Positions 21,674-31,261 of a DNA stretch of 48,744 nucleotides are shown here, piece after piece. The translations under genes and the position numbers were made by a program. This DNA is from Flavobacterium fontis (GTDB lineage: Bacteria; Bacteroidota; Bacteroidia; Flavobacteriales; Flavobacteriaceae): positions 1-48,744 of the forward strand of contig NZ_FQVQ01000019.1 in NCBI RefSeq assembly GCF_900129405.1. Direction: 5' to 3'. Within the stretch, counting starts at the first letter, position 1; the number at the start of each line of letters is the position of its first letter. The notes beneath the pieces were generated by a model. The model did no database searches. It saw only the letters and a program-made list of their open reading frames with translations, and had not been told where the DNA came from.

Positions 21674-22391
21674 ATTCTCCTAGTTTTCGTCGTTCCTCGG
21701 CATAGGTTCTCAGTTTTTTACCGTATTTCGTTTTACTAATTTTGGCACTCATCGATTTATCAATCGTATCCAAATACTTAAGCGAAACGTCGGGAATTTC
21801 AGCCAAGGCAATATAGGGTGCTATTTCGTAATTGCTGTTGTTGACAATAAAGTTGGTGGTAATCAAATAGCGTCTTTTCAAGTTTTCATCCTGTTCCTTT
21901 TGAATACTATCCAAGCGGGTTAAATTATTGTCTTTCTTAGCGATTAACCCCATTTGAATCAATTCTAAATTCTTATCAATCAATCGCGACATCATCACCT
22001 TGTATTGGTCGTACAACTCCTGGTTCTTCGAACCTTTAATCACAGCATCTGCCGTGAAATAATCCAAAGTTGTTTCCACCGTCATCGCACCGGGTTCGGC
22101 GAAAAAAGGAAGGTTGTTGTCCACCGAATTGCTCACTCCTCGGTCAATAAATAAATAGAGCATTTCAGGATGTTTGAGGTCAATATGGGTTTTGAATTCA
22201 GAAGTTCCTTCAAACTTGATCGAATCGATAGGTACTAATATGGAATCGTCTTTGATGCGCTGGATGTATAGGGTTCCTTTTTTAAAACCTTTGATGGTTC
22301 CCGATAATTCCAATCCATCGATTGGTTTTTTCTCTTTAGCACAACTAAGGATAAGGGCTGATGCAAGTAAACAAATACTGATTTTTCGCAT
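21672..22391 (-). CDS. DUF4369 domain-containing lipoprotein
   Basis: The 239-residue lipoprotein has lipobox LILSC (C17) and a DUF4369 beta domain at about 25-125 (LELSGTIKGFKKGTLYIQRI, then IDSIKFEGTSEF), a fold found at the N terminus of thioredoxin-like lipoproteins in this phylum. No thioredoxin CxxC domain follows here; the rest is helical (about 130-239), so it may be the shortened form of the family. Probable periplasmic location. Function unknown. Confidence 0.85.
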   Translation of the reverse strand: MRKISICLLASALILSCAKEKKPIDGLELSGTIKGFKKGTLYIQRIKDDSILVPIDSIKFEGTSEFKTHIDLKHPEMLYLFIDRGVSNSVDNNLPFFAEPGAMTVETTLDYFTADAVIKGSKNQELYDQYKVMMSRLIDKNLELIQMGLIAKKDNNLTRLDSIQKEQDENLKRRYLITTNFIVNNSNYEIAPYIALAEIPDVSLKYLDTIDKSMSAKISKTKYGKKLRTYAEERRKLGE

Positions 22392-22413
22392 GATTTTATT
22401 TTTCGCAAAGATG

Positions 22414-22449
22414 AAAAAAAAATCCTCAATTCGATAATCAAATTGAGGA
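22414..22449 (-). terminator. Terminator after the M61 peptidase gene
   Basis: The stem TCCTCAATT (22423-22431) / AATTGAGGA (22441-22449) is followed on the minus strand by nine T. Confidence 0.85.
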
Positions 22450-22473
22450 CTTTCGCAAAGGGTCTATTCAAGT

Positions 22474-24324
22474 TTATCCTTTTAGCCAGGATGTTTTTAG
22501 TTGATTTTTGGAAGGATCAAGGGTTATATATCCTTCATTTTCGACATAGGAAAATACTACTTTTCCATTTAATGTCAATGGTTTACCGCCGCGCGTTACG
22601 GTTAGGGTTACAGAATCATTTTCTTTCCATTTTTGCACGGCATCCATCAAAGGACCGATCGCATCCATGGTATACGATTTGCCATCAATTCCCGTGATAA
22701 TATCGTCGGCTTTCAATCCAATACCCTGCATAAACGGCGATAACTCGGTGTCATTACGTACAACGATTTCTTTGTTACTATTGGCCGTAATACATGGCGT
22801 ACGTTTTAAAAACAACACGTTCTCTGGCTTTTGAATCTTTCCTTTGCCTACGCCCATTTTTGCAAAATAGCTTGCATAATCAATTGGCGTGCTTCCCGAA
22901 ACATGGGTGCGAAGAAAAGTGCCTACTTCAGGATAGGTCATCGCGGTTACTTCGTCAAACAATTCGGCATCCAAAAACGGACGAGAAGGTCCATATTTTT
23001 CAGTTAGTTTTTGCATTAAGTCCAAAATACCTCGCGTTCCATTGCTCTTTTCACGAATGATAATGTCGATACACATTCCGATCAACGCTCCTTTACTGTA
23101 TACATTTAAGTATTGGGATTTGTAGGGCTCGGTGAGCACATTCTGACTCATTTCAGTGAAAGGCATCGTGTCATTCATTCGTTTGGCTTCGCTGATTTTA
23201 TTGGCCATTCGTTTGTAAAAATCGTCTTCCGAGATAAGTCCTTGGTTGACTTGAAACAGGTTGGCAAAATATTCGGTAACCCCCTCATACATCCATAAGT
23301 GTTGTGACATTTTGGGGTTGTTGAAATCAAAATAGTGAATCTCATGCGAATGCACTCCGAGTGGCGTTACGATATGAAAAAACTCATGCGAAACCACATC
23401 AATCAATTGTTTTCCAAGGGCCTCAGCGGGCATCATTTCGGGAAATACAACAGTGGTTGAAGTGTTGTGTTCCAAAGCTCCAAATCCACGCGCATCGGGT
23501 TTGTCGGTTTCCGATAAGTAGAGAAGAATAGTGTACTTTTTATTGTTGTTAACCGGACCCAAAAATTTCTTTTGTGCGCGAATCATTTTTTCGATAGCGG
23601 GCGATAACACGGCAGCACTATGTTTGGCATTGGGCGAATATACGCTGAATAAAATGTCCATGCCATCTACCTGAAACGAGGTGAAGTCTGGTTTTCCATA
23701 CATGATCGGGTTGTCTACCAATTCGTTGTAGCGCTCCGCTATAAATACATCCGATGTTGCTGAGGCATCGGTATCAAGCAACGAGGTAGCACCAAACATG
23801 CTGTCGGGATGAGTAATTTTTAACTCGTAGTTAATATCCTTTTTTCCCTCAAAATACCCCACAAAACCATGCTGGTTAATCATGAAATTTTTACCTGCAT
23901 TGATATTGGTTCCTGCTGGAGAAAAAATACCACCTCCAAAACCACCTCCGCGTTCGCTATCAAAGGTGTCATTTACGAGATAGGTTACTTTGGCCAATTT
24001 TTGCGCCTCTTTGATTTGCCATGAATTGGTGCTTAACGCTTGAACAGGAAGTTCTTTTCCTTGTGCGTCGTAGGCTTTAAACTGTTCAACCATTTTTCCA
24101 TAATCATCTACCGAATAGGTTCCAGGGATAATTTTGGGCAAATGGTATACAATTTCGGCTTCAGTTAAGGTGGGCGGCGTCACACTGACTGCAACTTTAT
24201 CCTCGGTAATGTTGACCAAATCAAGATGCACTACCACATTGTTTTTCTTGGCTACCGTAGAAGTCGAGGAGCCACAGCCCGCTAGCATTAGCGCGGCTAC
24301 TAAGGAAAATAAAAATTGTTTCAT
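22474..24324 (-). CDS. M61 family metallopeptidase (glycyl aminopeptidase-like) with PDZ domain
   Basis: The 616-residue lipoprotein has lipobox LAGC (C17), an N-terminal beta domain, then the zinc site HEFFH at 313-317 and the downstream WMYEGVTEYFANL (344-356), whose E347 is the third zinc ligand. A PDZ domain occupies about 510-595. The layout is that of M61 peptidases, which cleave N-terminal glycine-type substrates. It acts in the periplasm or at the surface. The gene is monocistronic, with its own terminator. Confidence 0.9.
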   Translation of the reverse strand: MKQFLFSLVAALMLAGCGSSTSTVAKKNNVVVHLDLVNITEDKVAVSVTPPTLTEAEIVYHLPKIIPGTYSVDDYGKMVEQFKAYDAQGKELPVQALSTNSWQIKEAQKLAKVTYLVNDTFDSERGGGFGGGIFSPAGTNINAGKNFMINQHGFVGYFEGKKDINYELKITHPDSMFGATSLLDTDASATSDVFIAERYNELVDNPIMYGKPDFTSFQVDGMDILFSVYSPNAKHSAAVLSPAIEKMIRAQKKFLGPVNNNKKYTILLYLSETDKPDARGFGALEHNTSTTVVFPEMMPAEALGKQLIDVVSHEFFHIVTPLGVHSHEIHYFDFNNPKMSQHLWMYEGVTEYFANLFQVNQGLISEDDFYKRMANKISEAKRMNDTMPFTEMSQNVLTEPYKSQYLNVYSKGALIGMCIDIIIREKSNGTRGILDLMQKLTEKYGPSRPFLDAELFDEVTAMTYPEVGTFLRTHVSGSTPIDYASYFAKMGVGKGKIQKPENVLFLKRTPCITANSNKEIVVRNDTELSPFMQGIGLKADDIITGIDGKSYTMDAIGPLMDAVQKWKENDSVTLTVTRGGKPLTLNGKVVFSYVENEGYITLDPSKNQLKTSWLKG

Positions 24325-24366
24325 CGAATACTATTTATGCCATTGGTAGATTAAATCCTCGTTTCG

Positions 24367-25302
24367 TTACAATTTTTTTATAAAATCCATGATAACTTCC
24401 GTGAGTTGCGGTTCGATGGGTAACTTTCCGTCGTTATACGATTGCCGATTGGCTTGTTCATCGGGCGTATTTTTGAGTACATGATTCATGTTGGGAATGA
24501 TAGCGTAGACTGCCTCGGGTTTGGCAGCTTTTAATAAGGCTGCATCTTCCACGGGAACTTGTAAATCTTTATCGCCATTGATAATCAAAACGGGCATGCG
24601 CAGTGCACCGATGATGTTGGCTGGATTGTGAACAAACCACGACCGCAAATAGGGAAGAATAGCAAGACGAAAAACGCTTTCCATCCCCGGAATAGCGACA
24701 TCACAAGTCCATTTCCCCGTGTCTTTTAGTCTGTCAAGACATTGACGCAATCCTTCTTTTTGTTCGGGATTGTTTCGGGTTAGTTGTTCAATCAAAATAG
24801 CATCAGCGGCACGACCGGCACCAGCCAGTGAAACAAAGGCATCGGCTCCATAGGGCGCGGCCAACATACCTACCAATGATCCTTCACTATGCCCGATCAG
24901 TACGATTTTTGAATATTTTTTTTGATTCAAAAAATGCAGAAGTATGGCTTTAGCATCGGTCACCATATCCTCAAATCGGAGTGCTTTTTCATCCATTGTT
25001 TTTTGGATGACTTGTGCGATGATACGTTTGTCATAACTAAAAAAAGATATTCCTTTCTCAGCGAGACTTTGTCCTAAAAATTTATAACAATTGGTTAGCA
25101 TCCCCGGCTGATTCCCATTGCGATTCGTCGGTCCCGAGCCAGCAATCAAAATGACTAGGGTATTTGATGCGTCGGGAGTGGCGGGCGTGATTAACGTTCC
25201 TTTCAGTAAGGTGTTGACTTCAATTTCTTGCGTACTAAAGGGGCTCTGGGCTTGTATCAAAAAAGTGAACAAGCAGCAAAAGAGGATAAAACGTGTTTTC
25301 AT
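24367..25302 (-). CDS. Secreted alpha/beta hydrolase
   Basis: The 311-residue protein has a signal peptide (cut near IQAQ, about residue 19) and an alpha/beta-hydrolase fold. The nucleophile is S139 in GHSEG, the acid is Asp in NGDKDLQVP and the base His in NMNHVL. An oxyanion-type GSGPTNRNGN loop lies at 55-64. Related proteins are annotated as serine aminopeptidase-like hydrolases. Substrate unknown. It sits upstream of the M61 peptidase gene on the same strand, but a 42-nt gap and different signals leave co-transcription open. Confidence 0.85.
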   Translation of the reverse strand: MKTRFILFCCLFTFLIQAQSPFSTQEIEVNTLLKGTLITPATPDASNTLVILIAGSGPTNRNGNQPGMLTNCYKFLGQSLAEKGISFFSYDKRIIAQVIQKTMDEKALRFEDMVTDAKAILLHFLNQKKYSKIVLIGHSEGSLVGMLAAPYGADAFVSLAGAGRAADAILIEQLTRNNPEQKEGLRQCLDRLKDTGKWTCDVAIPGMESVFRLAILPYLRSWFVHNPANIIGALRMPVLIINGDKDLQVPVEDAALLKAAKPEAVYAIIPNMNHVLKNTPDEQANRQSYNDGKLPIEPQLTEVIMDFIKKL

Positions 25303-25345
25303 AGGATAGGATTACCTAACGAAGGTAAAAAAATATCCTGTTGGT

Positions 25346-25627
25346 TTAGCGCTTCGAGATTTTATTTCCGGTTATCTGCCGCTGAAGTGTGCATTTGAAA
25401 CGGTCAATTCCTTTCACGCGACGTTGGGCATGTTTGGTGGCACGACCTTGAACCCGCGCACGCCACATGCGAAAGCTGGAGGGTTTCATTTCGCGGCGCA
25501 TGAGTGTGATCGTCTCTTGTTCAGACAACCCAAACTGGTATGTAATAGCTTCAAAAGGGGTGCGGTCTTCCCAAGCCATTTCAATAATGCGGTCAATTTG
25601 CGCTTCGGTGAGTTCCTTGTTTTGCAT
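25346..25627 (-). CDS. TIGR03643 family protein
   Basis: This 93-residue protein matches the TIGR03643 pattern strongly: LTEAQIDRIIEMAWEDRTPFEAI, then FGLSEQETITLMR and SSFRMWRARVQGRATKH (about 5-63). A basic C-terminal tail follows. The start at 25627 gives the conserved N terminus. The family is common in photoheterotrophic and pigmented marine bacteria, often close to photolyase or cryptochrome genes, and its function is not known. Here it is the fourth gene of a run with a hydroxylase, AlkB and DoxX proteins on the same strand. Confidence 0.88.
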   Translation of the reverse strand: MQNKELTEAQIDRIIEMAWEDRTPFEAITYQFGLSEQETITLMRREMKPSSFRMWRARVQGRATKHAQRRVKGIDRFKCTLQRQITGNKISKR

Positions 25628-25723
25628 AGTCAAAATTCGCAATACCGTTTCACATGATGCCATGAACAAGCGTTAATTTTTAGGTAAAACGATGGCGTGG
25701 GTCGCTTTGTCACGCTAAAAAGT

Positions 25724-26563
25724 CTACTCGGGTTTGTGGGTTGGTTTTCTAAGCGGTTGAAAAGGGATTTGCAGCAAATTAGAAAGTCTGTTGTGCTCAT
25801 TTGGGTCTTGATGGGTATCAATCCCATAGACGATTTGCTCTCGATCGAGATGACGGTAGGTGCCTAATATTCGATCCCAAAGCGAAAAAATATTGCCATA
25901 ATTGCTATCGGTGTAAGGAAGTTGGTAATGGTGGTGAACTTTATGCATGTCGGGGGAGACCAAAATGTAACTCATCCAACGGTCAAGTTTTTTGGGAAGG
26001 CCAATGTTGGCATGGTTAAATTGGGTCATGACAACCGATAACGATTGGTACAAAAAGACCAACCACATCGGGCAACCCACAATCAATACCCCTATGCAAG
26101 TAAAGGCAAAGCGAATAACACTTTCTCCTGGGTGGTGCCGGTTTCCTGAAGTGGTATCCAAGTACGTATCGGTGTGGTGTATGAGGTGAAAACGCCAAAG
26201 CGGATACCATCGGTGCTCGACAAAATGCGCTAAGTAGGCTCCAAAAAAATCAAGTCCAAGCAAGCCCACAAGTAAAAACAGCCATGAAGGCATTTCGGGC
26301 AAAAGGTTGAGCAATCCAATTTCATGTTGAACGCTATAATCTGCTGTGCGAAGTAATACAAAGGCCAACGCAAAATTGACCAAAATGGTGGTTCCCGTAA
26401 AGAATAAGTTTATCCCCGCATGTTGCCATTTGGAATAGGTAAAACGAATAAAGGGTGCGGCACTTTCGAAAAGCCAAAAGAGAGCAATTCCACCGGCTAA
26501 CAAGGCAGCGCGGTGCGATGAAGGAATAGTGCTAAAATAGGCTATAAAATTTTCCATAATCAT
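25724..26563 (-). CDS. Sterol desaturase / fatty acid hydroxylase family protein
   Basis: The 279-residue membrane protein has the three histidine clusters of the di-iron hydroxylase family: HFVEH (113-117), HLIHH (126-130) and, later, HKVHHHYQ (about 216-223), with NRHH (141-144) in between. Several hydrophobic helices surround them. The substrate is not known (sterols are rare in bacteria, so a fatty acid, hopanoid or carotenoid is more likely). Its ATG overlaps the AlkB gene stop (TAATG), suggesting translational coupling. Confidence 0.87.
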   Translation of the reverse strand: MIMENFIAYFSTIPSSHRAALLAGGIALFWLFESAAPFIRFTYSKWQHAGINLFFTGTTILVNFALAFVLLRTADYSVQHEIGLLNLLPEMPSWLFLLVGLLGLDFFGAYLAHFVEHRWYPLWRFHLIHHTDTYLDTTSGNRHHPGESVIRFAFTCIGVLIVGCPMWLVFLYQSLSVVMTQFNHANIGLPKKLDRWMSYILVSPDMHKVHHHYQLPYTDSNYGNIFSLWDRILGTYRHLDREQIVYGIDTHQDPNEHNRLSNLLQIPFQPLRKPTHKPE

Positions 26564-27165
26564 TACTTTAAGGTGCGAAAAGTGAGGTTAATCCTCGGAC
26601 CCACGGGTCGTGCTGTTTTCGGAATTTGGTGTTTCCAATAATGCTGCGTGGTTCCTTGCATTAGGAGTAAACTACCAGCCGTTAAGGGGATTTTCAATTT
26701 TTCCTCTCGTAAGGTGTTGTGTTGTAAATGAAAAGCGCGTTCGGCTCCAAAACTGAGTGAGGCAATTATAGGATTTCGGCCCAATTCTTTTTCATTATCG
26801 GCATGCCAACCGTTGCTGTCTTGTCCGTTGCGGTACAAATTGAGTAACACGGTGGTAAACTGGGTGTGGGCAATCTGCTCCACTTCTTCTTTTAAATAGG
26901 TAAGCAAAGGCGTCCACGGATGCGGTTGCATGACCACATTGGAGTAGGCATAAGGTTTTCCTTCATGTCCGTACAATGCCGTTAATCGCGGTTGCGGATG
27001 GGTTTTCCCAAAAACCGTAATGGGATCATTGCGCCAAGGCGTTTGGGCATACAACAAGTCAAAATATTCTTGCGCTTTGTCGCGAGCTATAAAGTTCGGA
27101 TACAAACAAAGGTCTGCATCGGGGACTGAAAAATGAATCGGTTCGTGTAAATCAAATAGGGCCAT
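26563..27165 (-). CDS. Alpha-ketoglutarate-dependent dioxygenase AlkB-like protein
   Basis: This 200-residue Fe(II)/2-oxoglutarate dioxygenase has the metal triad H121-x-D123 (HAD) and H179, with the 2-oxoglutarate arginine R191 and the RINLTFR end typical of AlkB/ALKBH2 repair enzymes. It repairs alkylated bases by oxidative demethylation. It has an NGWHADNE motif and an ALYGHEGKPYAYS region around the nucleotide lid. It lies 24 nt after the DoxX gene and overlaps the hydroxylase start. Whether repair is linked to light or to oxidised lipids is not shown. Confidence 0.88.
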   Translation of the reverse strand: MALFDLHEPIHFSVPDADLCLYPNFIARDKAQEYFDLLYAQTPWRNDPITVFGKTHPQPRLTALYGHEGKPYAYSNVVMQPHPWTPLLTYLKEEVEQIAHTQFTTVLLNLYRNGQDSNGWHADNEKELGRNPIIASLSFGAERAFHLQHNTLREEKLKIPLTAGSLLLMQGTTQHYWKHQIPKTARPVGPRINLTFRTLK

Positions 27166-27189
27166 AGCTATCCGTTGGTGCCCTCAAAT

Positions 27190-27564
27190 TTACAAAAAGA
27201 GTTGCTCAAAATCGATATAACTAAAGGCCCAATACATTAAAAGAAATTGTAGCGGTAAACGGATATAAAGCAACCAAAGCGGGAGTCCCAAGCGCCCTTC
27301 CGAATAGGTCACCATATAGATGTTGGCTGGAAAAACTAAAATCAGTAGCAGGATGATAAAAGCTGCCGCAAGACTTGTAAATCCTGGAATACATAAGGCA
27401 ATACCCAAAACTATTTCTAGGAAGCCCGTCATCTCATTGATGAATTTTTTATTGGTAAAAAAAGGGGGAATGATTTTGTAATACAGATTTGGTTTTCTAA
27501 AATGGTTGATACCCGCCACAATATACAATAGGGCCATACCATATAAATGCCAAGGTTGGGTCAT
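27190..27564 (-). CDS. DoxX family membrane protein
   Basis: The 124-residue protein has four hydrophobic helices and the DoxX pattern with GINHFRKPNLYY (18-29) and a central GFLEIVLGIAL. The start at 27564 is the first ATG; an upstream TTG would add 8 residues. DoxX proteins are small quinone- or thiosulfate-linked membrane proteins, and the role of this type is unclear. It is first in a likely operon DoxX-AlkB-hydroxylase-TIGR03643. Confidence 0.85.
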   Translation of the reverse strand: MTQPWHLYGMALLYIVAGINHFRKPNLYYKIIPPFFTNKKFINEMTGFLEIVLGIALCIPGFTSLAAAFIILLLILVFPANIYMVTYSEGRLGLPLWLLYIRLPLQFLLMYWAFSYIDFEQLFL

Positions 27565-27649
27565 GTTGGGTTGTTTTTGATTTGTCAAAATAATAAAATT
27601 TTAACAGTTTTAACAACTATTTTACCAAAAAAATTACGGTAGTAGTCCG

Positions 27650-28546
27650 TTATGACGTCTTTTTAAATGAAATATTCATAAAAATGATGGCTAAAAGGAT
27701 CAGTACAATCCCCAACCATTGCTGTTGCACCACACTTTCATCGAGAATAAAAAAGGCCATAAATACAGATACCGGTAATTCAAGCGCCGAGACAATACTT
27801 CCGAGACCAATTCCGGTGATCGGAAATCCAGCATTCATTAATAACGGCGGGATAATGGTTCCAAAAAGAGCCAAAACGATTCCCCATTTGAAAAAGATTC
27901 CCCATTGAAAGGGCGTATTTTGGGTCGCTAGCGCAAATCCAATCACGATGACAGCCCCTCCGAGTAGCATATACAAACTGCGTTGCGCCGATGAAATACC
28001 CAACGCCACTCGATTGGCGGTAAACATCGTGGTGGTAAAAGAGGCAGCAGCGAGCATTCCAAAAAGCATTCCGCGCCAATCTAAGGTAAATTCACTATGC
28101 AGGATATTGGTCGCCCAAAGTGTTCCCCACAAGACCAGTCCCACCGAAAGGGTTTTTTGTAGCGAAGGTTTCCGTTTTTCTAAAATCCACTCCAAAAGCA
28201 CCCCCATCCATACGGTTTGCATCAATAATACAATGGCGATAGAAACATTGATGTATTTGACACAGAGATAATAAAAAACGCTCGTCATCCCCAATGAAGT
28301 TCCAGCCAACATAAGGTGAAAAATGTTTTTTGGAGAGGCTTTTTCAACGGGTTTTTGGGATTTGTATTTTTGAAAGGCGTTGATGAGCACCATTCCCAAG
28401 ATGCCATACGCAAATTGCGAAAGGGTGACTTCAGCCGTGGTATAATGTTCTCGGTAGGCTAATTTTACAAAAGTAGCCAGCATTCCATAACTAGAGGCTC
28501 CTAAGCCCACTAAAAATACACCTTTAAGTATCGATTTTCCTGTCAT
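27650..28546 (-). CDS. EamA family transporter (drug/metabolite type)
   Basis: The 298-residue protein has ten predicted transmembrane helices in two EamA repeats (about 8-135 and 155-295), with the family signature near the second-half end (SALELPVSVFMAFFILDE). It exports an unknown metabolite. It is monocistronic, facing left, and separated from the DoxX gene by an AT-rich gap. Confidence 0.88.
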   Translation of the reverse strand: MTGKSILKGVFLVGLGASSYGMLATFVKLAYREHYTTAEVTLSQFAYGILGMVLINAFQKYKSQKPVEKASPKNIFHLMLAGTSLGMTSVFYYLCVKYINVSIAIVLLMQTVWMGVLLEWILEKRKPSLQKTLSVGLVLWGTLWATNILHSEFTLDWRGMLFGMLAAASFTTTMFTANRVALGISSAQRSLYMLLGGAVIVIGFALATQNTPFQWGIFFKWGIVLALFGTIIPPLLMNAGFPITGIGLGSIVSALELPVSVFMAFFILDESVVQQQWLGIVLILLAIIFMNISFKKTS

Positions 28547-28610
28547 TTTTTATTTAAAAAAGCCGACAAAGATACTCGAATATGTGGTATACCTACAAAA
28601 ACATTTTTAC

Positions 28611-29777
28611 CTAGCGAAAGATTCCCGAAAGTGGGGCTTGGGTGATGCCAATCGAGGTGGGTTGGTGCTGCAATTTTTGTTGTAGTAAAGTCGCATACAC
28701 CGACCGAAAGTCCGTTTCAAATTTTAAATCCCCTTGATCTAAGTTGTCAAGATTGGGATTTGTTCCTACAACTTTTCCCGTGGTGTGTCCCCCGATCACA
28801 AAAACAGGTGCAGCAGTACCATGATCGGTGCCGTTGCCGTTGTCGCGCACCCGCCGCCCAAACTCAGAAAATACGACCAATGTCACTTGCGATAGCAATC
28901 CCGCCCGCTTGATTTCGGTATAAAAAGCAAACACCGCCTCATCCAATTCTTTGAGTTTATTTTGGTGAATGCTCTTTTGATTGTCGTGGGTATCATATCC
29001 GTTTTGGGACGTGTAGTAGACATGGGTGTGTAAATTTCCTTTGATCAATCGCGCAATCCATTCCAGATTTTTTCCCAAAGCCGTCGTTGGATAACTAACC
29101 TCAGTTTGCGAAGCCGCTATGGCTCGACGGATATCATCGGCACCTTCAACCACCGTGGAAGCAATTTTTCGAACAAAGTCGAGTTGTGGATTGGTCGAGA
29201 GTTGGCTCGCTTCGGTGGTGGCCTGACTTCGGAAGCGCGCAGGGTCTTTTACCGTAATGCTGTTGGGTTCTTTGCCGCGCAGGGCCAAATTATCAATACT
29301 ATCAATATTGACTCCTCCGGTAGGTTGGGTAGTGGTGCATTGCAAATCCAAATACCGACCCAACCAACCTTCTGTGAGGTATTCTTGAGCTCCAGAAGCG
29401 GTTTGCCAAATTTCTTGACTTCGAAAATGGGATCGGTTGGGCGAAGGATAGCCCACATTTTGAATAACCGTTAAGTCGCCATTTTGCTGAATGGTATTCC
29501 AATTTTTCAACGCCGGATGCCATCCCATTCCGTTACTTTTCCCAATAATATCATTTTTGGCAATAGCGATATGGGGACGTAAGTCATAATAGCCGGGATG
29601 GTCAAAAGGTATGTAGGTATTTAACCCATCGTTCCCTCCATTGAGTTGGATAAACACTACACATGAATCTTTTTGATTTTGTAGCGGTTGTGTTCCTAGT
29701 GCGTGGAGAAAATCAGGAAGGACCAATAGTCCTCCTGTAAAGGTTCCCGTAAGACTTAAAAAGTTTCTTCTATTCAT
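28611..29777 (-). CDS. DUF1501 domain-containing protein (TAT signal)
   Basis: The 388-residue protein begins MNRRNFLSLTGTFTGGLLVLP, a twin-arginine signal. DUF1501 features follow: VVFIQLNGGNDGLNTYIP (residues 37-54 region), a DTHDNQ segment and the VVFSEFGRRVRDNGNGTDHG motif. The family belongs to the alkaline-phosphatase-like superfamily. The start at 29777 follows the DUF1800 stop by 1 nt. DUF1800-DUF1501 pairs are widespread and are thought to work together outside the cytoplasm. Function unknown. Confidence 0.9.
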   Translation of the reverse strand: MNRRNFLSLTGTFTGGLLVLPDFLHALGTQPLQNQKDSCVVFIQLNGGNDGLNTYIPFDHPGYYDLRPHIAIAKNDIIGKSNGMGWHPALKNWNTIQQNGDLTVIQNVGYPSPNRSHFRSQEIWQTASGAQEYLTEGWLGRYLDLQCTTTQPTGGVNIDSIDNLALRGKEPNSITVKDPARFRSQATTEASQLSTNPQLDFVRKIASTVVEGADDIRRAIAASQTEVSYPTTALGKNLEWIARLIKGNLHTHVYYTSQNGYDTHDNQKSIHQNKLKELDEAVFAFYTEIKRAGLLSQVTLVVFSEFGRRVRDNGNGTDHGTAAPVFVIGGHTTGKVVGTNPNLDNLDQGDLKFETDFRSVYATLLQQKLQHQPTSIGITQAPLSGIFR

Positions 29778-29778
29778 C

Positions 29779-31173
29779 TTAAATGAGTTGAAATTCAGGG
29801 GATTTGACAAGCGTAAAAAACAATCGCATTACGGCTTCTTGAGCGTTAGGGTCTTTGGCGTTAAAATCATATTTGAGCACCGCGTCAACTTGTTTTTGAA
29901 GGTCTTCATCTACTTGAAACACCAAGCGTTGGGTCATTTTTTGTTTTATTTCATTGGCTGAGTCGTTGGGATTGAAAGCCACTTTTGGAGTGTATTCTTG
30001 TGCTGTTTTCGTTTTTGAAAGGGTTTCAGGTAGTTCTTTCAATACCCTGCGGTTCAGTTCTTTTCCACGGCAAAGCAAGTCGCAAGCATGTTGACGTTGT
30101 AAATAAATTTGAGACGTGAGCCAACTTTTTCCGCCTATCCATCCTTTTACATTGGGTTGATTGCATAGGTCCATACCCTGTTGTCGTAAGAAAAAAACAA
30201 GCAGGTTTTCATTGGGATTTGAAATGTGTAATTCGTCATGAAGTTGCAATATAAACTCCAACGGATTTTTAATCTTACTTCCTGCTGTGGGTTTGGCATA
30301 TTCTTCCACCAATATCTTTTGAAGCAGCGGTTGTATTTCAAATTGAACACTTCGAAAATAATCGCCATAATACGTGACCAGCTCCTCAGGGGGAGAATCG
30401 TATATAAACCATTGCAATAGTTTTCGGGTAATTAAATAAGGAACGGCGGGTTGTTCAAAAATACGATCGACTAGATCTTCTACTTTGAACTGTCCCGTTT
30501 TTCCCAAATACGTAATCGTATCGGGGTCTTCCAAGCGGGGACGGTACTGCGCTTTATGTTCCCCCAAATGCAAACCGGCCAGTGCTTTGGCTCCCATTTT
30601 TACATCATTTTCCGTGTAGTGGCCGATGCCTAGGGTAAAAAGTTCGAGGAGTTCGCGACTGAGATTTTCGTTGAGAGCCCCCCTTTGGTTATCGACATTG
30701 TCCAAATACCGCACCATCGCATTGGTTTGCAATACGGCTTTGGTCAACGTTTTAAAATTTCCAAAAGCCATTTCCCGCAAAAGTTGATTGTGTTGGTAAA
30801 TCCACCAATTCACCTTTACTTTTTGTTGGGTAGCTACAAAATGATTGTGCCAAAACAACACCATTTTCTCGCGTAACGGAAAGGCCGAGTGTTGTATTTC
30901 ATTAATCCACCACGCTTTAAAAGCGATACCATTTTGAATTTGTTTTTTCAGTACGGCTTTGGTTTCGGGATCTTCGGTGTTTTTGATTTGTTGGCGAATT
31001 TGACGCAATTCAGCCAAAGATTTGGGTTCGCTGGCCATAAAATCAGGTGGCTTTTGAGTAAAAGGGGCTGTGACTGACTTTTGGAGAAAATCGGCAATTC
31101 CATTTTTTTGGATGCTTTCAGCCTGACGGGCACTGAATCCCAAACGCAACGACCAAAGAATGGCGGGTTCCAT
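29779..31173 (-). CDS. DUF1800 domain-containing protein
   Basis: The 464-residue protein matches DUF1800: LWSLRLGFSARQAE near the start, KMVLFWHNHFVATQQKV (104-120), NENLSRELLELFTLGIGHYTENDVK (168-192) and the KGWIGGKSWLTSQ region (about 344-356). It lacks an obvious signal peptide at this start. It is the first gene of a two-gene operon with the DUF1501 gene. Function unknown; the pair is common near surface or export loci. Confidence 0.9.
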   Translation of the reverse strand: MEPAILWSLRLGFSARQAESIQKNGIADFLQKSVTAPFTQKPPDFMASEPKSLAELRQIRQQIKNTEDPETKAVLKKQIQNGIAFKAWWINEIQHSAFPLREKMVLFWHNHFVATQQKVKVNWWIYQHNQLLREMAFGNFKTLTKAVLQTNAMVRYLDNVDNQRGALNENLSRELLELFTLGIGHYTENDVKMGAKALAGLHLGEHKAQYRPRLEDPDTITYLGKTGQFKVEDLVDRIFEQPAVPYLITRKLLQWFIYDSPPEELVTYYGDYFRSVQFEIQPLLQKILVEEYAKPTAGSKIKNPLEFILQLHDELHISNPNENLLVFFLRQQGMDLCNQPNVKGWIGGKSWLTSQIYLQRQHACDLLCRGKELNRRVLKELPETLSKTKTAQEYTPKVAFNPNDSANEIKQKMTQRLVFQVDEDLQKQVDAVLKYDFNAKDPNAQEAVMRLFFTLVKSPEFQLI

Positions 31174-31261
31174 AGTGAAGTTTTACTCTTAGACTTTATT
31201 TAACATTCAAGGTTTAAATAAAACGAGAAAATTATAGTTATGTGATTATAAACCAAATGAA

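Noticed and set aside
27590..27630. crt-type operator at the DoxX promoter
   Set aside because: It has GTTAAAA-like runs, but neither half site matches TTGTTTAAC and spacing differs.
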